From Spartobacteria bacterium UBA6821 (GTDB lineage: Bacteria > Verrucomicrobiota > Verrucomicrobiia > Chthoniobacterales > UBA6821): DNA of 7,014 nt. The translations under genes were made by a program, and so were the position numbers. The first letter of the stretch is position 1. The number at the start of each line of letters is the position of its first letter. The notes beneath the pieces are model-generated. The model did not search any database, was not told the DNA's origin, and was given only the letters and a program-made list of their open reading frames with translations. Positions 1-5,218 of this stretch are shown in pieces. Where the stretch lies: positions 4,437 through 11,450 of the forward strand of contig DKEN01000129.1 in assembly GCA_002452515.1 (NCBI GenBank), read 5' to 3'.

Positions 1-296
1 CTGCCCGTAAGTAATTCGTAGGCAATATCCCCATTTTCGGCGCGGTTGGCCAAATCCAAAACGGTGTCTCCGATCGCCTCTTTCTTTTTTGGATCCTGCT
101 CTTGATACCAAGCCTTCAGAGCCAAATGGGCATAGGGCAATGCGTCCTCACCCCATAAATTTGTTCGAAAGCTTTCCCAGGAGATCTCCGTTGCCGGGAC
201 AGTAGTTGCATTGGTCGTCAATGAATTGGTCCCCACCTCCTCCGCGTGGAGGCAACCTGCCAAACCGATCATCGCAATTGTTTTAAAGAGTCTCAT
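1..296 (-). CDS. Exported protein, N-terminal fragment, possibly Sel1/TPR-like (cut by left window edge)
   Basis: An open frame starts at ATG 294-296 and runs off the left edge after 98 codons with no stop. The N-terminus is a short basic segment (MRLFK) followed by a hydrophobic stretch and the sequence LAGCLHAEE. This can be read in two ways: a lipobox LAGC with Cys15 as the lipidated residue, or signal peptidase I cleavage after LHA, which matches the VHA/VQA/LHA ends of neighbouring signal peptides. A Thr/Asn-rich linker follows (about residues 22-36). A helical part then begins near residue 45 and ends in ANRAENGDIAYELLTG, which resembles the start of a Sel1 repeat (A..G...A..L). The Sel1 call is inference from one partial repeat. 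The gene lies 92 bp after the preceding gene on the same strand, and no Shine-Dalgarno motif is visible. Function unknown. Confidence 0.75.
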   Translation of the reverse strand, partial: MRLFKTIAMIGLAGCLHAEEVGTNSLTTNATTVPATEISWESFRTNLWGEDALPYAHLALKAWYQEQDPKKKEAIGDTVLDLANRAENGDIAYELLTG

Positions 297-388
297 CGAA
301 AAATCAGGGAAATGTCTAAAGGAGTCAGGATACACACGAGCGACCTCTCACCTTGTTTCCTGACTCGCCGTGATTTTCTCATGTTAAC
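297..388 (-). promoter_or_regulatory. 92-bp spacer with an inverted repeat (hairpin candidate)
   Basis: The spacer between the 271-aa gene and the left-edge gene holds a perfect 9-bp inverted repeat: GAGTCAGGA at 322-330 against TCCTGACTC at 358-366. After one mismatch it continues with 3 more pairs (332-334 with 354-356), leaving a loop of about 19 nt. Read on the minus strand, the stem is followed by CTTTAGACATTT, which is not a clean U-tract, so an intrinsic terminator is only weakly supported. It could be an attenuating or mRNA-stabilising hairpin, or an operator. The larger than usual gap suggests that expression of the left-edge gene may be set separately. Confidence 0.4.
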
Positions 389-1204
389 TCAATGCTCAAG
401 TGGGAATGTATAGGGGTGTACGCCATTAGCATCGCCGTCCCGTATGATTACTACTTTGCCGTTGATTACAGCAGCGGATAATATTTCTTTCAAATCGCCG
501 AAGCCTCTATCAATGACCGTTTTTTTCTCAAGATCGATGATCGTTATAAATGTCCATCTTCTGCCGGGTCCAACTTCAAGCAAATAGCGGTCATCGACCC
601 ACTCCAACCTGTCGTCCATAAATCCCGGGGCACTTGTGCTGCAACTCCATTCAAATGAAAGGAGATCATTCTTGGTCTTCGTATCAACCACAGAAATCCT
701 ATAGTTCGCTACAGTGCCGACTCCTTTATCAGCATAGACCACGCATATTTTATCGTTCCGTGGTCGCGGGGTGACAGAGCGAACCGGTAAGTCTGGATAT
801 TCCTTGAATATTTCCCCTCTGTTGGCCGGAAGAAAGTAGTCTCTACCTTGTACTGCATAGTCGACGTAGTGGTACTTTTCCGAAAAAAAGTCATCGGGTA
901 TATTTTTCACAATCTCTTCCGAAGCAGGAGCGAGAGGAGAGGCATCCTGAAGCTTATTGTTTGTCTCATTATAGAGAGTCAGATTCCCCCATTTCTTGGC
1001 ATAAGTATAGAGTGGAGTAAGTGAGAGGCTGGGGGCAATTTTAAATCCAAGTGCCGGAGCTACCATGATTGCGTTCCCGCCCGAGTAGAAATAGCTGCCG
1101 CAATTTGTATCGAGAGATATTATCGGTGGGTTTGTTTGGGCGTAACTGTATCCGCTGCAAAGCAAAGCAGTTGTTAAGATAATACTCCAAAGGTATATTT
1201 TCAT
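389..1204 (-). CDS. Secreted protein of unknown function, 271 aa, paralogue of the 251-aa protein at 5219-5974
   Basis: ATG 1202-1204 opens a typical Sec signal peptide: MKIYLW, a hydrophobic core, and SYA at residues 20-22, with cleavage likely after Ala22. The mature part (about 250 aa) matches no family I can name. Residues 131-253 align with residues 115-238 of the protein at 5219-5974. Shared landmarks are EIFKEY/EIFKKY, VTPRP/VTPFP, VVDTKTKND/VTDIATKKD, a Trp in EW/TW, ITIIDL/YYIIDI and INGKVVI/INGKLIL. The alternating hydrophobic pattern suggests beta strands, perhaps a propeller-like or WD-like sheet, but that is inference. The signal peptide differs clearly from the one on the paralogue. 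The gene starts 24 bp after the preceding gene. No Shine-Dalgarno is visible; the leader contains only a weak GCTG/CAGC hairpin. It is probably periplasmic or extracellular. Confidence 0.85.
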   Translation of the reverse strand: MKIYLWSIILTTALLCSGYSYAQTNPPIISLDTNCGSYFYSGGNAIMVAPALGFKIAPSLSLTPLYTYAKKWGNLTLYNETNNKLQDASPLAPASEEIVKNIPDDFFSEKYHYVDYAVQGRDYFLPANRGEIFKEYPDLPVRSVTPRPRNDKICVVYADKGVGTVANYRISVVDTKTKNDLLSFEWSCSTSAPGFMDDRLEWVDDRYLLEVGPGRRWTFITIIDLEKKTVIDRGFGDLKEILSAAVINGKVVIIRDGDANGVHPYTFPLEH

Positions 1205-1228
1205 TTCTAGATAGGCTGTTTTTGCAGC

Positions 1229-2053
1229 TTATTTTGTTTCAAATAATGAAGTATCCCTTAACTCTGGACTAAGCGATTTTCCGTCAAATAGTGGAATCTT
1301 TGTGACTTCAATATTGTCGGGATCAAATCCGGGGCTGTTGGCAATAATATTTGGGGTGGGCCTTCCAAAAGACATTTCGCCACTGAGAGGGAAATATTGT
1401 AATGTCGAATAGGTTTTAAATCCCACTGGAACTTTTTTTGTTACATCATAAAATATTGCATAATTCATATATTCATCTTCCTCAGATGCAAGTATGAGTA
1501 GAATGTTATCACTGATAAAAAAAACTCTGTCTATTCTAAAGTAATGAAAATCAGTGTAGACGTTAAACGATGATAAGTGATTTCTCTGGTCATTTGATAT
1601 ATCACCCTTAAACAAGAAGATTTTATATTGATGCCTAAGAGATGTTTCTTGTATAGGCTTAACTCCTAATTCAATAACTGAATTTCTCCCTAGCGCCAAC
1701 GTATCTCCCCTATACTCTTTTCCAAGAGTAAGGTTTAATTTAACAGGATCACTAACAAATACGCATGCACCGCAAACATCAAATTGACTCCAATCTCCTG
1801 AAATATTATTAGATAATATATTTGATTCTGTATTCAGCCAATTATTATTATCGTACTGTTGTAATTTTCCATCCTTGATCCGCAGCGGAAGATGCTCAAG
1901 ATTTTTTGGGATTTTTGGATAAAATAGGCTTTGATAGCCGGTGAATGATATAACACCTGCTATTTTCTGAGCTGAGTCAATATCAATTATTTGTGCCTGA
2001 ACGGGGGCATTCAGATAGATCAATCCGATAAGCAGGGAGAGGATAGTTTTCAT
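1229..2053 (-). CDS. Secreted protein of unknown function, 274 aa, AT-rich gene
   Basis: ATG 2051-2053 starts a signal peptide of the locus type (MKTILSLL...LNAPVQA, cleavage likely after Ala20 before QII). Its DNA is about 76% identical over 58 bp to the signal peptide DNA of the gene at 4560-5186. The mature protein is rich in Asn, Asp, Ile and aromatic residues and contains a CGAC (CxxC) motif at residues 94-97. I see no thioredoxin fold context, so no redox role is claimed. Residues 174-212 (DRVFFISDN..., FYDVTKK, VGF) loosely resemble the region of the 251-aa protein around YEEITWISKN and YYIIDIQKRGF, which suggests a distant third member of that family. The gene is visibly AT-richer than its neighbours: positions 1441-1500 hold 16 G/C of 60. 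It lies 42 bp after one gene and 24 bp before the next. Function unknown. Confidence 0.85.
   Translation of the reverse strand: MKTILSLLIGLIYLNAPVQAQIIDIDSAQKIAGVISFTGYQSLFYPKIPKNLEHLPLRIKDGKLQQYDNNNWLNTESNILSNNISGDWSQFDVCGACVFVSDPVKLNLTLGKEYRGDTLALGRNSVIELGVKPIQETSLRHQYKIFLFKGDISNDQRNHLSSFNVYTDFHYFRIDRVFFISDNILLILASEEDEYMNYAIFYDVTKKVPVGFKTYSTLQYFPLSGEMSFGRPTPNIIANSPGFDPDNIEVTKIPLFDGKSLSPELRDTSLFETK
1996..2053 (-). repeat. Signal-peptide cassette, diverged copy
   Basis: These first 58 bp of the 274-aa gene align without gaps to 5129-5186, with 14 differences by my count (about 76% identity). They encode MKTILSLL...VQA. The leader before the ATG also keeps a GTTA a few bases upstream. Confidence 0.65.
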
Positions 2054-2095
2054 TGGCTTAACTGCACGGAGGTAACTGGGCGCATTTGTTGGACA

Positions 2096-3199
2096 TTAAT
2101 GAACGGCAGATCCTTCTACCCGGTATTTCAGTTGCCCAGGATTTGTGCCTCCGTAAGCTATCGGGATAAGCTGAGAGGGAATAGCTTTGGTCTCCTTGCC
2201 TTGAGAATCGATCCAGCCCTGAAAAACCAGATCCCCGTTCAGTAGCTGAAAATTAATTAGTTTGGTGTTTTGACCAAAACCTGGAACTTCGATCTTAAGA
2301 TTTTGGCCATCGACCACATCAGCTCTATAAACTAATCCCCGGAAACCCCCTAGGGAATAGACCCCCCCTTTTAAAAACCTGCCCCCTGTATCGAAGAGAT
2401 AATAGGCGACATCACCAGGCCCTGATTCTGTAGATGGACTCTCCTGCTTGTTGAGGACGAGAATCATTTCTTGGCCGTTGTTGTCGCACACTTTCCCTGA
2501 AAACAAGGTATCTGGGTCAGTCATAGCCGCAAATTCCGTATTTCCATGGGTATTGTGAAAGAATCGTACGGCAGAACAGGGCAAATAGTTCTCCGGCTTG
2601 CTGAGCAGTCCATCAAAGGCAACCCGCCACGGATCTAAAAGCATTCCATGCCCTCCTACCTGATTTGGCTGCGGATCTGCTGGAAGATTCTTCCAGCTCA
2701 CCGGATTAGTCTCAATCAATGCATCAGCTAGTTCCTTTAAGCTGCGTGGATCGTCCCTTGTCCATGGATAGTCGAGTACGATGACATCCTGTTTTCCATC
2801 ATAGTGCCACTTGAGGCCTAGAGAGATAGAACAGATCCTAGAAATGAAGTTTCTCAATGGTTCATCGCTTGACACGCCAAGACCCCCGTTTCCAGTTTCC
2901 AAGCGGCTGCTTTCTTGCCATACGGGCATGCCTTTCGGTTGAACAACCTTCTTCCCAGAGAGTTTCTCAATCAGTGAGATGCACTGCTGATACGGAGGAA
3001 TAGTCAGCATGAAATGCTCTTGATGGTCACTCTTGCTAACCAACGTGCAGGGTGTATCCAGATTTGTCAGAAGCTTGACGGAAATTGGTTGATCCAAAAT
3101 GGAGTCCACTTTTACGGGTAATTCTGCACGCAGGCTTGTAGTGAGAGCGAGGATTGCTAGTAGCATTTGCAGCAATTGGAACTTGGGGCGATTCTTCAT
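2096..3199 (-). CDS. Secreted protein, 367 aa, possible STN-like N-terminal segment, otherwise unknown
   Basis: ATG 3197-3199 overlaps the TGA of the upstream open frame as ATGA, a classic translational-coupling arrangement, which supports this start. The signal peptide is MKNRPKFQLL plus a hydrophobic core ending in SLRA, with cleavage after Ala25. Residues about 62-141 (ISLIEKLSGKKVV, then DEPLRNFISRICS...LGLKWHY and DVIVLDYPW) follow the pattern of secretin/TonB short N-terminal (STN) domains: a helix before a weak strand, 'L..fi..i....gL.w', then a strand. This is a pattern impression only. The C-terminal half is probably beta-rich and holds a glycine motif with GG at 272-273, 278-279 and 284-285, a six-residue spacing. 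The coding DNA here is G-rich on the coding strand, including a 7-base run (2362-2368). Eight of the mature residues are prolines within 141-188, suggesting a linker. Function unknown. Confidence 0.85.
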   Translation of the reverse strand: MKNRPKFQLLQMLLAILALTTSLRAELPVKVDSILDQPISVKLLTNLDTPCTLVSKSDHQEHFMLTIPPYQQCISLIEKLSGKKVVQPKGMPVWQESSRLETGNGGLGVSSDEPLRNFISRICSISLGLKWHYDGKQDVIVLDYPWTRDDPRSLKELADALIETNPVSWKNLPADPQPNQVGGHGMLLDPWRVAFDGLLSKPENYLPCSAVRFFHNTHGNTEFAAMTDPDTLFSGKVCDNNGQEMILVLNKQESPSTESGPGDVAYYLFDTGGRFLKGGVYSLGGFRGLVYRADVVDGQNLKIEVPGFGQNTKLINFQLLNGDLVFQGWIDSQGKETKAIPSQLIPIAYGGTNPGQLKYRVEGSAVH

Positions 3200-3351
3200 T
3201 TTAATAGGGTAGGCTCATGGAGCGTTCCACTGTTGGTACTCTGTAAATCCGGTGGAATGATAAGCCAGCCGCCTGACATTGCCTGCAAGGATTGATAGGC
3301 TTCCTTATCGCGGGGAATTCGAATGTGGTCTTTAAAGTCGCCCAATTCAGG
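3196..3351 (-). pseudogene. In-frame 51-codon continuation of the 164-aa gene beyond its TAA stop
   Basis: Directly after the TAA at 3352-3354 the same frame remains open for 51 codons and ends at TGA 3196-3198, which overlaps the ATG of the next gene (ATGA). The encoded stretch begins PELGDFKDHIRIP and continues through AYQSLQAMSGGWLIIPPD. It looks like ordinary coding sequence, with alternating hydrophobic residues and no low complexity. From memory, small exported proteins of this kind often end in an 'h.i.vP.d.ea...L..gs...liVP.d' segment, which this matches; I cannot verify that here. The simplest reading is that the stretch is the original C-terminus, separated by a nonsense mutation or a sequencing error. 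A short coupled ORF from ATG 3277-3279 (27 aa) is possible but less likely. Confidence 0.6.
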
Positions 3352-3846
3352 TTAGTAAGGATTAACCTTACTATTCAAGCGAGTATTGATTGCATTGATG
3401 ATATCAGCCTCAGATTTCAGAATGTTGAAGGTTGAGGAATAGAGCGCATGATCTCCACGGTGAGGAGGAGAAGAAAGATTGCCTGTTCGCCATACCTTTT
3501 CTAAGCCCCCATCCTGATGAAAAAAGCATACCAGTAGATCTGCTGTGGCGATTTGTTGGCCGATCTCCGCTTCTGAAGTTCTGATTTCAATCATATAGTT
3601 CGTTTCACAGGTAAACGGAGGGTTCCCCTTTTTGCCAGCGATGAGAGTGCATTTCAGTGATGCCGTGCCAAAAGTTGAGTGAGGCCCTCCGGTTGGATGA
3701 TCCGTGATGATCAGCGTGTCCACTTTGTAGATCCCGATGGATTCTGACTGATCAACAAGCCATTCGATAGAAGGGGCGCACAACATTCTGGCTTCACACC
3801 TGCAAGTCAGGATCAATACCGCAGCGATGATAAATAGTCGTTTCAT
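3352..3846 (-). CDS. Small exported cysteine-containing protein, 164 aa, probably truncated by an in-frame TAA
   Basis: ATG 3844-3846 starts a signal peptide (MKRLFIIAAVLILT..CEA, cleavage probably after Ala19). The mature part starts RMLCAPSIEWLVDQSESIGIYKV and includes a strand-rich core with SLKCTLIAGKKG, a CFFHQDGG segment (107-114) and a helical tail SEADIINAINTRL. Cysteines at 23, 66, 80 and 107 could form disulfides outside the cytoplasm. The layout recalls exported Verrucomicrobia/Planctomycete proteins with a 'CAPS.EWL...SD.vv.g.V' opening, but I know no family name and this is memory-based. The TAA at 3352-3354 follows a Tyr codon, and the frame stays open for 51 codons afterwards up to an ATGA overlap with the next gene. 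The intact ancestor was therefore probably about 216 residues. The gene begins 91 bp after the preceding gene, the widest gap in the upstream half. Confidence 0.8.
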   Translation of the reverse strand: MKRLFIIAAVLILTCRCEARMLCAPSIEWLVDQSESIGIYKVDTLIITDHPTGGPHSTFGTASLKCTLIAGKKGNPPFTCETNYMIEIRTSEAEIGQQIATADLLVCFFHQDGGLEKVWRTGNLSSPPHRGDHALYSSTFNILKSEADIINAINTRLNSKVNPY

Positions 3847-3937
3847 TGTAGCTCAAGCGGAAGGAAAAATCTCCCTAGGGTGTTGTGGCCAAACCATTCG
3901 ATATTTGGATACGCAGACATAGAGAGAGAACCATTAT

Positions 3938-4528
3938 TCACGGATGTTGCTGATCTATCCATGCTTTCGGATTTGAATTAAGTAATTGCATACTCGCTTG
4001 GTCTGATGCTGAACCAAATTTTAATGGGTTTGTAAGAGTCGAGATTCTTATCGCAAGCGCGAATCTCATGAAACCAGGTTGCTGCCATCCCCGAAGGAGA
4101 TTCGGATAACCCGCTTCTTTGCAGTTTAAACAATAGAGAAATAATTTTCTTAAAAATGGATAATCAGATCGTACATACGAACGATGTAACAATGCTGAGA
4201 ATAGGGCCTGCCTCGTGTAACCATCATGATCCTGAACCCCCTCTAAGAGCTTAAAGACAACTTCCTGAGAACCGGGCGCATCAACTATTTCCTTTGTCAG
4301 AGCACTAAGTTGTTTGAATTGTAGCTTCTCTGCTTCCGTAATATCTGCCGCCTGACTTCCTCCCCAACTCGTTTTATCAAGAAAGTATTTTGCCAATGGG
4401 TGATACTGCTTCAAAAGACTGTCCAGCGCGGCACTATTGGTTTCTGGCGTCCCGGCATTGCTGGGAGTTTGTGCATGAAGGCAGTCGTTCAGGCAGAATA
4501 ACCCCAGAAGTAGGAGGATGGGTATCAT
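3938..4528 (-). CDS. Secreted protein of unknown function, 196 aa, tandem paralogue of 4560-5186
   Basis: I place the start at ATG 4526-4528, not at an in-frame ATG at 4616-4618. The later start gives a signal peptide (MIPILLLLGLFCLN..LHA) aligned with its neighbours, a 31-bp gap from the previous gene and the shared GTTAC leader. The earlier start would add 30 non-signal residues and overlap the neighbour by 59 bp. The mature part begins QTPSNAGTPETNSAALDSLL and matches the upstream paralogue along its length: YFLDK, a helical stretch, DHDGYTR (100-106), LRKLFLYCLNCK against LKQLFLISLKCK, YPN, and a terminal LLNSNPKAWIDQQ against LLNTNPIAWINQQ. It appears mostly helical after a Thr/Asn/Pro linker. 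The CLNC motif (133-136) has only one cysteine conserved in the paralogue. It ends six residues after the shared IDQQ, without the charged tail of its sister. Family not recognised. Confidence 0.85.
   Translation of the reverse strand: MIPILLLLGLFCLNDCLHAQTPSNAGTPETNSAALDSLLKQYHPLAKYFLDKTSWGGSQAADITEAEKLQFKQLSALTKEIVDAPGSQEVVFKLLEGVQDHDGYTRQALFSALLHRSYVRSDYPFLRKLFLYCLNCKEAGYPNLLRGWQQPGFMRFALAIRISTLTNPLKFGSASDQASMQLLNSNPKAWIDQQHP
4474..4528 (-). repeat. Signal-peptide cassette, diverged copy one codon shorter
   Basis: These first 55 bp of the 196-aa gene align with 5129-5186 after a one-codon gap. Blocks such as TTCAGGCAGA and GGAGGATGGGT are retained. Since this gene and 4560-5186 are paralogues along their full length, this copy can be explained by whole-gene duplication alone. 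Confidence 0.65.
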
Positions 4529-4559
4529 GGTGTAACGGCCTGAAAAACGAGGATCTCTA

Positions 4560-5186
4560 TTACTGTTTCTCAGAATCTGGCTTGGTATCATCTGGAATCT
4601 GCTGATTGATCCATGCAATGGGATTCGTATTTAACAGGTCTCTACTTGCACCACTGATAAATGGAGATCCATTTAATGTATCTGCAACGTGAGCTACCCG
4701 CGTGGCTATAAGCGAAGTAAAGAATTCTGGAGAAATCCACGCATGGAAATGATTAGGATAGTCGCTGCCCTTACATTTTAACGATATCAAAAATAGCTGC
4801 TTTAAGTACAATAAGTATTTTTTTGTATAATCTGTGTCTCTAAGTGCGATATATAGTGCCACCCTCGTATAGCCATCATGATCCTTATAACTGCTTAGAA
4901 GTTGTGTGATTACATCATGGGCGGCTGGGCAGGCAGCCAATTGATTTGCGAGATGTAATAGTGTTGTAAATTTAGATTGATCAGAATCACTCAGAACAAG
5001 AAAATTTGGGCCATCCCAACCTTGCTTATCTAAAAAATAGGCAGCTAATGGCTGATACTCCTGCAAGAGACTGTCTAGTGAGGCACTATTGGTTGGTGCT
5101 GGCGTCCCGTTATTGGTGGGAGTTTGCGCTTGAACAGCGACATTCAGGCAGATCAACGCAGCAAGCAGGGGGAGGATGGGTTTCAT
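4560..5186 (-). CDS. Secreted protein of unknown function, 208 aa, tandem paralogue of 3938-4528
   Basis: ATG 5184-5186 opens the locus-type signal peptide (MKPILPLLAALICLN..VQA, cleavage after Ala20). A Thr/Asn/Pro linker (about 22-35) follows, then SASLDSLLQEYQPLAAYFLDK. A mainly helical domain contains DHDGYTR at 102-108, LKQLFLISLKCK (128-139), DYPN and a terminal LLNTNPIAWINQQ. The polar tail DDTKPDSEKQ is absent from the paralogue. DHDG resembles a calcium-loop fragment, but a full 12-residue EF loop is not present. The two genes are clearly tandem duplicates by order, spacing (31 bp) and alignment along their full length, though well diverged in sequence. The first 58 bp of this gene differ at only 3 positions from the start of the unrelated gene at 5219-5974. 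No Shine-Dalgarno is visible. Probably periplasmic or extracellular. Confidence 0.87.
   Translation of the reverse strand: MKPILPLLAALICLNVAVQAQTPTNNGTPAPTNSASLDSLLQEYQPLAAYFLDKQGWDGPNFLVLSDSDQSKFTTLLHLANQLAACPAAHDVITQLLSSYKDHDGYTRVALYIALRDTDYTKKYLLYLKQLFLISLKCKGSDYPNHFHAWISPEFFTSLIATRVAHVADTLNGSPFISGASRDLLNTNPIAWINQQIPDDTKPDSEKQ
5129..5186 (-). repeat. Signal-peptide cassette, near-identical copy A
   Basis: 58 bp from the ATG to the end of the signal peptide of the 208-aa gene. It matches 5917-5974 at 55 of 58 positions, while the mature coding sequences that follow are unrelated. One of the three differences is silent (an Ile codon), and two change VAVQ to VTVH. A further short match (GGAGT.A) lies just upstream of the ATG. 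Confidence 0.9.
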
Positions 5187-5218
5187 GGGAGTAACGGAGC
5201 TAGTCGTATCGGATAAGC

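Noticed and set aside
1760..1785. CGAC (CxxC) in the 274-aa protein as a thioredoxin-type active site
   Set aside because: There is no surrounding thioredoxin fold pattern and no cis-proline region; a plain disulfide is more likely.
1991..2245. Plus-strand open frames such as 1991-2245, 4390-4605, 5006-5194 and 5925-6212
   Set aside because: They lie opposite well-supported minus-strand genes with signal peptides and paralogues, and show no protein-like features. Several exist only because the cassette is repeated.
2261..2280. Inverted repeat TTTGGT...ACCAAA as a regulatory hairpin
   Set aside because: It is inside the coding region of the 367-aa gene, the stem is only 6 bp, and two alternative pairings overlap; most likely chance.
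3847..3937. Promoter or terminator in the 91-bp gap before the 164-aa gene
   Set aside because: I found no convincing -35/-10 pair, no strong stem and no U-tract; only short CT-rich and weakly self-complementary stretches.
4529..4618. Earlier in-frame ATG at 4616-4618 as the start of the 196-aa gene
   Set aside because: It would place 30 polar residues before the signal peptide and overlap the upstream gene by 59 bp. The ATG at 4526-4528 aligns with the cassette starts of neighbouring genes.
4861..4890. DHDGYTR as an EF-hand calcium site
   Set aside because: Only a D.DG fragment is present. The remaining ligand positions and flanking helices of an EF loop are not recognisable.
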